From Clostridiaceae bacterium OM02-2AC (GTDB lineage Bacteria; Bacillota_I; Bacilli_A; Erysipelotrichales; Erysipelotrichaceae): DNA of 64,000 bases. This document shows, one piece after another, positions 56,211-64,000 of the stretch. Each line of letters opens with the position of its first letter. Position 1 is the first letter of the stretch. Both the position numbers and the translations under genes were made by a program. Under the pieces are notes generated by a model. That model was not told where the DNA came from. It did not search any database and saw only the letters and a list, made by a program, of their open reading frames with translations. The stretch lies in the NCBI GenBank assembly GCA_003481775.1, contig QULU01000019.1:1-64000 (forward strand), given 5' to 3'.

Positions 56211-56947
56211 AACGATTTCTGACATTTTTAAAGGTGGAAGGGAAGCTGAGTCTGCGCTGTCCGGATGGCATCATTTTCGGAATCGGTATGCCGATCGGCG
56301 TGCTGCTTCTGATTGCAGTCGTTGCCGGTTCACAATCCGCAGGCGGTGCAGATTATTCCTTTTTACAGAGCGCATTTGCGTCGCTGCTGACGGTGGGAAT
56401 CTGTGCGACGGCTTTTATGGGGCTGCCGCTGACGATTGCAGATTACCGTGATAAGAAAATTCTGAAGCATTTCTTTGCGACACCGATTCGTCCGCTTATG
56501 ATTCTGTCTGTTCAGGTGGTGATTGGCATGCTGACGGCATTCTTCTCAGCAGCTCTGGTTTCTCTGCTGGCAGTCTTCGGCTTTGGATATCGGATGGAAG
56601 GAAACCCATTCCTTTTCATAGGTGCATTTCTGCTGGTCATGCTGTCCATGTACAGCATCGGCATGATTCTGGCCAGCTTATGCAAAACGGTGAAAATTGC
56701 GAACGTCGTCACAACCTTCGTCTATTTTCCCATGCTGTTCTTATCGGGCGCGACCATTCCCTTTGAGCTGTTTCCGGATGCTGTACAAAAGGTATGCAAT
56801 GTCCTGCCGCTAACACATGGTATTAAGCTGTTAAAGGCGGTTTCCTTGAATACATGGAGTGAGGAGATATGGATATCTGTCGCCCTTCTGATTGTATTCG
56901 CAGTTGTCGGCTGTATCATTTCTGTAGTATCATTTAAATGGGATTAA
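56207..56947 (+). CDS. ABC-2 type drug permease
   Basis: A 246-aa membrane protein with six membrane segments. It has the ABC-2 motif DKKILKHFFATPIRPLMIL after helix 2 and PMLFLSGATIPFELFPDAVQ before helix 5. It overlaps the ATPase gene by 4 nt. With the ATPase and MerR gene it forms a small drug- or lipid-responsive export operon. Confidence 0.9.
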   Translation: MKRFLTFLKVEGKLSLRCPDGIIFGIGMPIGVLLLIAVVAGSQSAGGADYSFLQSAFASLLTVGICATAFMGLPLTIADYRDKKILKHFFATPIRPLMILSVQVVIGMLTAFFSAALVSLLAVFGFGYRMEGNPFLFIGAFLLVMLSMYSIGMILASLCKTVKIANVVTTFVYFPMLFLSGATIPFELFPDAVQKVCNVLPLTHGIKLLKAVSLNTWSEEIWISVALLIVFAVVGCIISVVSFKWD

Positions 56948-56965
56948 GAAAGGCGGGGCACCATT

Positions 56966-57817
56966 ATGAATAAAGAATTTTTCTGTCATCAGGATCTATC
57001 GGAAAAGCTGTACCGGATTGGTGTATTTTCACAAATGAACCGCATTACGGTGAAAACACTGCGACATTATGATGAAATCGGTTTACTGAAGCCTGCCTAT
57101 GTGGATGAGGATAGCGGATATCGTTACTATACATCCGATCAGCTGCTGCCGCTGCATAAGATACTGGCTCTTCGGGATATGGGATTTTCTCTGGAGGAAA
57201 TACGCCAGGTGTGTAACGGAGCATCGCAGGAACAGCTATTACGGAGAAGAAAACAGGAGCTGCTGAAAATCATGGCGGAAGCAAGCGAAAAGCTGGCACG
57301 CGTGGAAGGCTACCTGATTGGAGGACATCTGGATGATGATTACCGTGTGATTTTGAAATCACTGCCAGCGGTAACGATTGCCAGTATGCGGGTACACCTC
57401 GACAGCTACGCGGATTTGTTTTATAAAATGCCGGATATGGGGCTGGAAATGGAAAAGGCTGGTTGTGAATGTAAGGAGCCGGAGTACTGCTTTACCGTGT
57501 ATTATGATGACGAATATCGCGATCAGGATGTGGAGGCGGAAATCTGTGAGGCGGTTACCGAAATGAAAGAGGATCGCGGTGATTTGAAATTTCGAGAGCT
57601 GCCGGCAGTTGAGCTTGCTGCTTGCGTCATGCATAAGGGATCGTACCGCACACTGCCGCTGGCATATCGTGCTGTCGTTTCCTTCATCGAGGACAGCGGC
57701 TACGAGATTATCGGTCATCAAAGAGAATCATATATTGATGGTATCTGGAATAAGGACAGTGAGGAGGACTGGCTCACAGAAATCCAGTTTCCTGTGCGCA
57801 GGATACAGAAAACCTAA
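56966..57817 (+). CDS. MerR family activator with GyrI-like ligand domain (BmrR-like)
   Basis: A 283-aa protein. The N-terminal MerR HTH (about 15-85) has VKTLRHYDEIGLLKPAYVDE and YYTSDQLLPLHKILALRDMG. A coiled helix (about 90-125) leads to a GyrI-like effector domain (about 130-283), as in BmrR, which binds lipophilic cations. An acidic pocket may be provided by EPEYCFTVYYDDEYRD and EEDWLTEIQFPV. It is the last gene of the operon whose promoter carries the 19-bp MerR spacer. Confidence 0.88.
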   Translation: MNKEFFCHQDLSEKLYRIGVFSQMNRITVKTLRHYDEIGLLKPAYVDEDSGYRYYTSDQLLPLHKILALRDMGFSLEEIRQVCNGASQEQLLRRRKQELLKIMAEASEKLARVEGYLIGGHLDDDYRVILKSLPAVTIASMRVHLDSYADLFYKMPDMGLEMEKAGCECKEPEYCFTVYYDDEYRDQDVEAEICEAVTEMKEDRGDLKFRELPAVELAACVMHKGSYRTLPLAYRAVVSFIEDSGYEIIGHQRESYIDGIWNKDSEEDWLTEIQFPVRRIQKT

Positions 57818-57837
57818 ATCACTAAACAGGATAAAAA

Positions 57838-57872
57838 GCATGGAATCTTTTAAAAAGGAATCCATGCCTTTT
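57838..57872. terminator. Bidirectional terminator between merR and DUF3788 genes
   Basis: GCATGGAATC (57838-57847) pairs with GAATCCATGC (57858-57867), one mismatch, with A-rich and T-rich flanks. Confidence 0.7.
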
Positions 57873-57887
57873 GTATAGCATTCTTTT

Positions 57888-58328
57888 TCAGTCAGACCTT
57901 GCAGTATCATAGCAGCCTGCACGTAGGGCGATCAGCTTCCAGATGTCCTGATACAGGGCGCCTTCATCCTCTACGTCTATCATTAGCCAGCGCTGTCCGT
58001 TGCCTTCTGCTGTTTCATGAATGATTTCCTGCAGTGCAACATCGAGATGCGGCAGCAGCGCTTCCAGAAACGGTGCTTCTTTTTTACCGACGACGATCAA
58101 CAGCGTGAAATACTGTTCCCGCGCATACAGGGTACAAAGCGTTTTGCCCCTTTTTTTGAATTTCATATTCCATCCGTATTCCCATGCGCATTTGCTGAAT
58201 TCCATTTGCGGTTCACAGGAATAGACGGCCTTCATCGACTGCAGGAATTTCTCAAACAGTTGGTTATGGATGCGGGCGCTAAAATCCTCGATATGCGGGA
58301 TGTGCGTGCTGTCCTGCTGTATATCCAT
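57888..58328 (-). CDS. DUF3788 family protein
   Basis: A 146-aa soluble protein with the family blocks WEYGWNMKFKKRGKTLCTLY, YFTLLIVVGKKE and GQRWLMIDVEDEGALYQDIWKLIALR. AAGGAGGG precedes the ATG. Function of the family is unknown; structure resembles small-ligand-binding folds. Confidence 0.85.
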   Translation of the reverse strand: MDIQQDSTHIPHIEDFSARIHNQLFEKFLQSMKAVYSCEPQMEFSKCAWEYGWNMKFKKRGKTLCTLYAREQYFTLLIVVGKKEAPFLEALLPHLDVALQEIIHETAEGNGQRWLMIDVEDEGALYQDIWKLIALRAGCYDTARSD

Positions 58329-58521
58329 ACATTCCCTCCTTCGTATCTATGTTTATGATAACAGTATACAATTATTTTCACTGCTTGTCTTGTCACAGAA
58401 TGCGCATGTCACTATGCTGCAATGCATATGCGAATAAAGCTATATCGCATTGGCTTAAGGTTTAAAATCGGACATGCGAATGATATAATGAAAAAAAGGC
58501 ATTCTCTTTAAATGGAATCTG

Positions 58522-58533
58522 TGAGTGGGAATA
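58522..58533. repeat. 12-bp copy of the guaA 3'-end sequence
   Basis: TGAGTGGGAATA occurs here and at the 3' end of guaA (42057-42068). It is a possible relic attachment site, but no integrase or element end supports it. Confidence 0.25.
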
Positions 58534-58605
58534 CTGAATACATTACTGTGAGCTGAAAGCTGCATAGGAAGCAGCGACTTGAAACGTGGAAAGGGAGTAT
58601 AGCGG

Positions 58606-59301
58606 ATGAAATATTTTGGTGAAGGATTGAGTGAACAGCATAAAAGGCTGCAGCATATCATTCGAAAGGAACAGGAGCTGGATGCAGCGAAGAAGCTTTT
58701 TCTTTCCATTCATGCGGCATTGCATTCATCCGCAATTTCCGAAATGCCCTGTAATGAGGTAGATGCTCTTCTGCAAGATTTACAGGAGTATGAATATGCA
58801 ATCATGCCGACGAGTAAGGCGGAAACGATCGCCTGGGTAATCTGGCATATCGCACGTATCGAGGATTTGACAATGAATATGCTGGTGGCGAGGCAGGAGC
58901 AGGTATGGAATGCGGAGTGGAAGCAGCGACTGCATACCAAGCTGGAGGATACAGGCAATGCCTTGACAGATGATGACATCATGGAGTTTAGCAAAACGGT
59001 TTGTATCCGGGAGCTGCTGGCTTATCGAAATGCAGTCGGATGCAGGAGCAGACAGCTTGTACAGGAGCTCACATTTGAGGATATGAAACGTCATGTTTCA
59101 CAGCATGATCTTGCACGGATTCGTTTATGCGGGGGTGTCTGTGAGCATCCGGATTCCTTATGGCTTTTAGAATTCTGGGGGAAAAAGGATGTTGCCGGTA
59201 TTCTTTTAATGCCGCCAACCCGTCATATGCTGCTGCATCTGAATGACTGCTGTCGCTGGAAGCTGGAAATCAGAAACAGAAAGCACCTGTATCGCAGCTG
59301 A
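58606..59301 (+). CDS. DinB-like family protein
   Basis: A 231-aa protein of the DinB/YfiT-like four-helix bundle group. Metal-ligand-type His residues are in ETIAWVIWHIARIEDLTMN (helix 2) and in PPTRHMLLHLNDC near the C-terminus (helix 4). The N-terminal 60 residues are extra and charged. The enzyme activity is unknown; thiol-dependent transferase or hydrolase roles occur in the family. Confidence 0.75.
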   Translation: MKYFGEGLSEQHKRLQHIIRKEQELDAAKKLFLSIHAALHSSAISEMPCNEVDALLQDLQEYEYAIMPTSKAETIAWVIWHIARIEDLTMNMLVARQEQVWNAEWKQRLHTKLEDTGNALTDDDIMEFSKTVCIRELLAYRNAVGCRSRQLVQELTFEDMKRHVSQHDLARIRLCGGVCEHPDSLWLLEFWGKKDVAGILLMPPTRHMLLHLNDCCRWKLEIRNRKHLYRS

Positions 59302-60158
59302 GAAATACATTGCTGTATGCAAGGTATCAGGCGCAAAGGAAAAACGGATAGGGAAAGCATAGTGCGCTTACTCGATTCTGGATGTTTAGAATATAAGAGA
59401 ATTCAAAATGACTGTATTTGTTCATTGGAAATTGAATTCTCTTTTTTTCATCAATTCTTCTAGCAGGAAACCCAACGAAAAAACGAAAATGTTAACCGCA
59501 ATGAATATTTTATATATATCCTGAAGCAAGAAAGAGGCAGGTGTGGTTTTTCGTTTAGGATAAACAGAATGCAGGGAATCAACGTTTATGCTGTTGGTGA
59601 AACGCTGCAGGGATGCTTGCATATAGAATCCTGTGTCTTTTCACGTAGTACAAGAGCCGAAGTGCATTTACAATGAATGTATCCTACATGAAATACACAC
59701 AATGCAGTAGGCTTCTTATGATATTGAGGGGACTGCTTCTGTACGTGTGGCTTTGAATGGATAAAAGTCGGAAAAGATCTTTGCCATGTTCAGGAAGCAT
59801 AGCAGTTTACTCGGCTTTATCAAACAAATCATTGTTTACGTAAAGCAGGCGGCTGTCTGTTTTTTTAGATAGGAACCTTGATTCGAAGAATAAAAACGTA
59901 CAAAGCAGCCTTGCTTATCTGGCAAAGCTGTTTAAAAGCTTGCGCATGTGATAAATGACTGCATCCGTTGAATTGCCGTATCCCGTTTTTTTAGAAGTCT
60001 CGATTTTCAAAAAGTCATAGCGTATTAAGCAATCGCCTTACCCTGCGCATCTAGCTGCATATGCGCTTGATTCCTTTGCTTTGACAGACATCTGATTTCT
60101 TGATGTGCATCGCTTTCTGCGAATACATGGAATTGGAAATATTTACAGCCTGCCTGAT
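59302..60158. other. Long intergenic stretch with one terminator
   Basis: About 860 bp without a supported gene. Frames here are short and lack ribosome sites; a 66-codon reverse frame (59422-59622) with one hydrophobic segment is not convincing. The only clear structure is the terminator at 59397-59448. The gap could hold decayed sequence or an unrecognised RNA. Confidence 0.5.
59397..59448 (+). terminator. Terminator after the DinB-like gene
   Basis: GAGAATTCAA (59397-59406) pairs perfectly with TTGAATTCTC (59432-59441), followed by seven T. Confidence 0.75.
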
Positions 60159-60209
60159 TGTGACAGTTTTGTCACAGACATAGACAGGGCGGTATTTATT
60201 TTTTATAAT
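60159..60209 (+). promoter_or_regulatory. Palindrome and -10 before the response-regulator gene
   Basis: TGTGAC-AGTTTT-GTCACA (60159-60176) is a perfect 6-6-6 palindrome, 27 bp upstream of TATAAT (60204-60209). A near copy lies before the ABC exporter at 61899. It is the probable binding site of the response regulator. Confidence 0.65.
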
Positions 60210-60236
60210 ACAGAAAAGGAAAGGTTGCGGGTGCTT

Positions 60237-60920
60237 ATGAAATTGCTGTTTGTTGAGGATGACCAGGCCATTGCGATGGGGCTTGTTTACACACTGAAAA
60301 AGGAAGGCTATGAGGTAGTGTGGTGCGACCGTAAGCATTCGGCACTGCAGCAGCTGGATCAGCAGATATTTGATTTGCTTCTGCTGGATGTCGGACTTCC
60401 CGATGGCAGTGGATACGATATCTGTACATATGCAAAAAGCCGACAGGATGTGCCGGTACTGTTTTTGACTGCGCTGGATGATGAGGGAAATGTCGTGATG
60501 GGGCTGGATATGGGTGGTGACGATTACATTACAAAGCCGTTTCGTATCAATGAGCTGCTCAGTCGGATGCGAAGCGTACAGCGCCGCTATCACCGGCAGG
60601 AGGAGGATATTGTTCAGATCCAGTATCTCAGCATTTATCCGAAACAGGGAAAGGTATACAAGGAGCAGGAGGAGGTGCTCCTGACAGCGCTGGAATACCG
60701 CCTGCTTATGGTGTTTGTCAATCATCCGCAGCAGGTGCTCAGCCGTTCACAGCTGCTGGAGGGGATTTGGGATGTTGCCGGTGATTTTGTCAATGACAAT
60801 ACTTTGACCGTTTATATCAAACGTCTTCGTGAAAAGCTGGAGCGCGATCCGCAAAATCCGACAATCATTGTGACGGTGCGGGGAATGGGATACCGGTTGG
60901 AGCTGCATCATGCTGCGTAA
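60237..60920 (+). CDS. Two-component response regulator, OmpR/PhoB type
   Basis: A 227-aa regulator. The receiver domain (1 to about 115) has the acidic pocket EDD, the phospho-Asp51 in LLLLDVGLPDG and Lys in DDYITKPF. The winged-helix output domain (about 130-222) ends DNTLTVYIKRLREKLE and VRGMGYRLE. ATG 60237 gives the usual family start; GTG 60231, closer to AAGGAAAGG, is a possible alternative. The kinase gene overlaps its end by 11 nt. Confidence 0.92.
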   Translation: MKLLFVEDDQAIAMGLVYTLKKEGYEVVWCDRKHSALQQLDQQIFDLLLLDVGLPDGSGYDICTYAKSRQDVPVLFLTALDDEGNVVMGLDMGGDDYITKPFRINELLSRMRSVQRRYHRQEEDIVQIQYLSIYPKQGKVYKEQEEVLLTALEYRLLMVFVNHPQQVLSRSQLLEGIWDVAGDFVNDNTLTVYIKRLREKLERDPQNPTIIVTVRGMGYRLELHHAA

Positions 60921-61914
60921 TCGGGAGCTGCGTATTGCTGTTTGGATCAGCCTTGCTGTTATGCTCATCACCGCCTGTCTCCTGCTACAGATTTCTTCGA
61001 TCGCCATGCTTATCGCGCTGTTTTCCCAGGGGCTGCTACTGGGGATATATCTGCTACTCAGCCAATACCGGTATACACAGCTGAAAACGCTGTCGATGTA
61101 TTTGCAGCAGGTTTATCAGGGGGACGGCGCTCTTGATATCCCGCAATACAAGGAAGGGGAGCTTAGCATACTGCATAGTGATCTCTACAAAATCACGCGC
61201 ACGTTGCAGCTGCAAAAGGAGAGTCTGCAAAAGGATAAGCTGTTTCTTGCTGATTCCCTTTCGGATATTTCCCACCAGCTGAAAACACCGCTGACCTCGA
61301 TGATGGTGATGAGTGAGCTGCTGAAGGATGAGCATCTCTCCAAGGAGCAGCATGATCAGTTCGTGGATGCTTTACGCCAGCAGCTCAAGCGTATTGAGTG
61401 GCTGGTTTCCACGCTGCTGAAGCTGTCCCGGATCGATGCGCAGGTGCTGCAGTTTCATCCGCAGCAAATATCAGTGTATCAGCTTTTACAGGAAAGTCTG
61501 GAGCCTTTGCAGATTCTGATGGAGCTGAAGGAGCAAACCTGTACGCTTGTCTGTGATAAAGCGCTGTGTGTGATAGTGGATGTTCGCTGGAGCGTGGAGG
61601 CATTGGTGAATATACTGAAAAACTGTGTAGAGCATACACCGCAGCAGGGAGCTCTTCATATTTCGGTACAGGACAATCCACTGCATACCTGTATCCGCAT
61701 TCAGGATGGCGGAGAGGGGATTCCTGCGGACGAGTTGCCGCATATATTCAAACGCTTTTACAGAGGCAGGCATGCCTTCAAGGACAGTGCGGGAATCGGT
61801 CTTGCCATGAGCAAGGCAGTTTTCCAGCAGCAAAATGGCGATGTCGAGGCGCTTTCCAATGAGCAGGGAGCCTGCTTTCTCATTCGCATATACAAGGATG
61901 TGACAATTTTGTAA
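60910..61914 (+). CDS. Sensor histidine kinase
   Basis: A 334-aa kinase. Two membrane helices lie at about 10-28 and 30-52 with almost no outside loop, as in intramembrane-sensing BceS/LiaS-like kinases. The phospho-His is in SDISHQLKTPLTSM (about residue 120). ATPase boxes are N (ILKNCVEHTP), G1 (QDGGEGIP), F (FKRFYRG) and G2 (GIGLAMSKAVFQ). A kinase without outside domain next to an ABC exporter commonly senses through that transporter or membrane stress. Confidence 0.9.
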   Translation: MLRNRELRIAVWISLAVMLITACLLLQISSIAMLIALFSQGLLLGIYLLLSQYRYTQLKTLSMYLQQVYQGDGALDIPQYKEGELSILHSDLYKITRTLQLQKESLQKDKLFLADSLSDISHQLKTPLTSMMVMSELLKDEHLSKEQHDQFVDALRQQLKRIEWLVSTLLKLSRIDAQVLQFHPQQISVYQLLQESLEPLQILMELKEQTCTLVCDKALCVIVDVRWSVEALVNILKNCVEHTPQQGALHISVQDNPLHTCIRIQDGGEGIPADELPHIFKRFYRGRHAFKDSAGIGLAMSKAVFQQQNGDVEALSNEQGACFLIRIYKDVTIL

Positions 61915-61916
61915 GT
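61899..61916 (+). promoter_or_regulatory. Regulator-box copy before the ABC exporter
   Basis: TGTGACAATTTTGTAAGT matches the palindrome TGTGACAGTTTTGTCACA (60159-60176) at 14 of 18 positions. It overlaps the 3' end of the kinase gene, 57 bp before the ABC ATPase. It is the probable target of the response regulator. Confidence 0.6.
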
Positions 61917-61972
61917 GCACCATCACGAAGGAGTCATAAAAGTACGATATGCTAAAGAGGAGGAGGTAGCTT

Positions 61973-62656
61973 ATGGAAATTTTAAGAGTAGAGCATTTAT
62001 CGAAACGATATGGACAGGGGGAGGCGCAGGTGAGCGCACTGGATGATGTGTCCTTCCGTGTGGAGCAGGGCGAATTCGTCGCCATTGTGGGGCCGAGCGG
62101 GAGCGGAAAATCCACGCTGCTGCATCTGCTGGGCGGTGTGGATCAGCCAAGCAGCGGAAGGGTTTATGTGAGTAACAAGGATATGTATGCGCTCGATGAA
62201 ACCGCACTGGCGATTTTTCGCAGAAGACAGATCGGTCTTATCTATCAGTTTTATAATCTGATTCCCGTGCTGAATGTGGAGGAAAACATGACACTTCCCC
62301 TGTTGCTGGATAATCGCAGAGTCAATGAGCAGCAGCTGGACAAGCTGGTGCAGGCACTGGGGTTGAAGAAACGATTACACCATCTGCCCAGTCAGCTCAG
62401 CGGTGGTCAGCAGCAGCGCGTTTCCATCGGCCGTGCATTGATGGCATCCCCGGCAATCGTACTGGCGGATGAGCCGACCGGTAATCTGGATCGTGCCAAC
62501 AGCAGAGAAATCATCGAATTGCTGAAACGCCTGCACGATGAGCTGCACCAGACACTGATCATCATCACACATGATGAAAGCATCGCTTTGCAGGCGGATC
62601 GTATTTTAAAAATTGAGGATGGTCACATTGTACGTGATGAGGTGATTCGTCGATGA
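61973..62656 (+). CDS. ABC transporter ATPase, MacB/BceA type
   Basis: A 227-aa subunit. Walker A GPSGSGKST, Q-loop LIYQFYNLIP, signature LSGGQQQRVSIGRAL, Walker B IVLADEPTGNLD, switch His in IITHDESIA. GAGGAGGTAGC precedes the ATG. The permease overlaps its stop by 4 nt. Predicted export or sensing of antimicrobial peptides with the two-component system next door. Confidence 0.92.
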   Translation: MEILRVEHLSKRYGQGEAQVSALDDVSFRVEQGEFVAIVGPSGSGKSTLLHLLGGVDQPSSGRVYVSNKDMYALDETALAIFRRRQIGLIYQFYNLIPVLNVEENMTLPLLLDNRRVNEQQLDKLVQALGLKKRLHHLPSQLSGGQQQRVSIGRALMASPAIVLADEPTGNLDRANSREIIELLKRLHDELHQTLIIITHDESIALQADRILKIEDGHIVRDEVIRR

Positions 62657-64000
62657 ATATCATACAGAAGGTGACATGGAAATGTATGAAGGCCAGCAAG
62701 CGAAGAACGATGGTTACCATCTTTGGCGTTATCCTGTCCGTTGCCATGATATCTGCAGTGTCCGTTATCGCGCAATCCTTTCAGGATCTGATGCTGCGCA
62801 ATGCCCGTGCCAATTTTGGTGAGTTTGAAATGGAATTTTATGATGTTCCCGCCAAACAGGCAGAGAAGCTGGTACAGGATGCCCGTGTAAAGGAAAGTCT
62901 GATTTCCTATCAGGACACCTATGCATATCTCAAGGACGTAAAGGATACAAAGCGAAAATACATACAGCTTCAGGTCTATGATATGGAGCACCTGCATCTG
63001 AATGCCTTGCAGCTGGTAAAAGGAAAGCTCCCCCGGCATAAGAATGAAATTCTGTTGTCGGAAAGCTTTATGGAGACAAGCGGTACCTCGTGGGAAATCG
63101 GAGAGAGTATCACGCTGCCGATCGGTTATACGATACAGGAGGATGGCAAGCGGACGTACTCACAATGGAATGTGGCGGATGCAACCGATAAAAGCTTTCA
63201 TCAAACTGGAGAGCGGACCTTTCAAATCACCGGTATCATAGATGATGGAAGGGTGCATTTCGGGAGTCAGAATTATGCCTTTTATCTGCCGTTTCAGGGA
63301 AATGAGGGAGATGTGGACAACCGGTATGTGATTTCCTTTACAATGAGGGAGCGCACTGCGGCTATATATGAGGATGCGCAGCAGCTTGCAGAGGATTACG
63401 GCTTGCGCGATGTGCATATCAATCCCAACAACACCCTGCTGATGTTTTACGGTATCAACGATGACAACGGCTTTATGACAACGATTACGCTTGCTACGGG
63501 AATTGTCTCCCTCATCATTATGATCGGCTCTATATCGCTGATTTACAATGCCTTTGCCATCTCACTTTCCCAGCGCAGCCGTTATTTGGGAATGCTGGCC
63601 AGCATAGGGGCCACGCGAAAACAGAAGCGCTCCTCCGTTTTCTTTGAAGCCTTTGTGATTGGAAGTATTGCCATTCCAATCGGTATGCTGGGTGGATATG
63701 CAGGTATCGGACTCACCTTCCTTTGTATTCAGCCGCTGATTCAGGGAATGTTTGAAGCTACCGTAAAGCTGCAGCTTGTCATCACGTGGCAGAGTGTGCT
63801 GGTTTCTGTTCTGTTTTCCTCCATCGTCCTGCTGATCAGTGCCTGGCTTCCTGCACGACGCGCATCCCGTATCACGCCAATCGATGCGCTGCGGCAGAAT
63901 CAGGATGTCAGTATACGGGCAAAGGATGTGCGAGGAACACGCTGGATTCGCCGATTTTTTGGCTTTTCCGCAGAGCTTGGCGCAAAAAATATGAAGCGAA
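62653..64000 (+). CDS. ABC transporter permease, FtsX type (partial at window end)
   Basis: The frame is open for 449 codons and continues beyond the window. An N-terminal membrane segment (about 18-38; TMVTIFGVILSVAMISAVSV) is followed by a large outside domain to about 270. FtsX membrane segments come next (about 275-400), with RSRYLGMLASIGATRKQKRS and LPARRASRITPIDALRQ. The protein continues with a second half (AELGAKNMKR), suggesting a long BceB/YtrF-type permease of two FtsX units. It overlaps the ATPase gene as ATGA. Confidence 0.85.
   Translation, partial: MNIIQKVTWKCMKASKRRTMVTIFGVILSVAMISAVSVIAQSFQDLMLRNARANFGEFEMEFYDVPAKQAEKLVQDARVKESLISYQDTYAYLKDVKDTKRKYIQLQVYDMEHLHLNALQLVKGKLPRHKNEILLSESFMETSGTSWEIGESITLPIGYTIQEDGKRTYSQWNVADATDKSFHQTGERTFQITGIIDDGRVHFGSQNYAFYLPFQGNEGDVDNRYVISFTMRERTAAIYEDAQQLAEDYGLRDVHINPNNTLLMFYGINDDNGFMTTITLATGIVSLIIMIGSISLIYNAFAISLSQRSRYLGMLASIGATRKQKRSSVFFEAFVIGSIAIPIGMLGGYAGIGLTFLCIQPLIQGMFEATVKLQLVITWQSVLVSVLFSSIVLLISAWLPARRASRITPIDALRQNQDVSIRAKDVRGTRWIRRFFGFSAELGAKNMKR

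Noticed and set aside
59422..59622. 66-codon reverse frame with one hydrophobic segment
   Set aside because: No ribosome site, and it starts beside a terminator stem that belongs to the other strand; not supported as a gene.

Overview
The window looks like chromosome of a low-to-mid GC member of the Bacillota, most likely an Erysipelotrichaceae gut commensal of the [Clostridium] innocuum type. This rests on AAGGAGG-like ribosome sites, LicT/PTS control, a DUF815 ATPase, a ComK-like protein, many ABC/MATE exporters and an unusually short GuaA. It is an inference: no rRNA or tRNA gene is present to fix the taxonomy. Most of the window is ordinary chromosome. Two stretches are visibly AT-rich and foreign in look, at about 4.1-6.4 kb and 42.1-50.4 kb.

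Layout. 0-3.6 kb: CorC/HlyC membrane protein, RidA with a Cys-rich tail, ComK-like protein, RmuC. 4.1-6.4 kb: ars-type cassette (ArsR, frameshifted ArsP-like permease, CxxC thioredoxin-like protein, arsenate reductase) with three matching ArsR operators. 6.9-18.4 kb: nitroreductase, glutaminase-less asparagine synthase, YitT, an ABC exporter, a substrate-binding/GGDEF sensor overlapping an S41 lipoprotein, and a DUF815 ATPase. 18.5-24.9 kb: ilvA-ilvB-ilvN-ilvC-ilvD behind a complete ribosome-mediated attenuator with a 27-codon Ile/Val/Leu-rich leader peptide. 25.8-30.3 kb: LicT-controlled beta-glucoside PTS and 6-phospho-beta-glucosidase with two RAT-like sites. 30.8-40.6 kb: TetR/methyltransferase/HTH operon, Tag glycosylase with a decaying copy of its 3' end, AraC-GNAT fusion overlapping a MATE exporter, a probable B6 uptake pair (ECF S component and MocR regulator), MgtC-like protein, and a second MATE exporter behind an attenuator. 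40.8-42.1 kb: GuaA lacking its glutaminase nucleophile.

42.1-50.4 kb is an accessory island downstream of guaA. It holds wrecks of a Tn1549-type conjugative element (relaxase in pieces, TnpV with two stops, a small HTH gene without ATG) and of rhuM and a DUF4143 ATPase. Among them sits a better preserved three-gene cassette: a PD-(D/E)XK nuclease effector, a small middle component, and a Rad50-like ABC ATPase with a CxxC/CxxC centre. This matches the ABC three-component (ABC-3C) conflict systems. The ATPase frame is broken exactly at a TTTTTTA heptamer, so it is a frameshift mutation, a phase-variable tract or programmed -1 frameshifting. This cassette is the best candidate for a noteworthy system in the window.

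50.4-64 kb returns to normal composition: a frameshifted AraC gene, VOC and DUF5131 proteins, a GntR/ABC module, an ABC/MerR module with a textbook 19-bp-spacer MerR promoter, DUF3788 and DinB-like proteins, and a two-component system next to a MacB/FtsX-type ABC exporter that runs off the end. A shared TGTGACA-TTTTGT motif lies before both the response regulator and that exporter. No CRISPR array, rRNA, tRNA, integrase or insertion-sequence transposase was seen.
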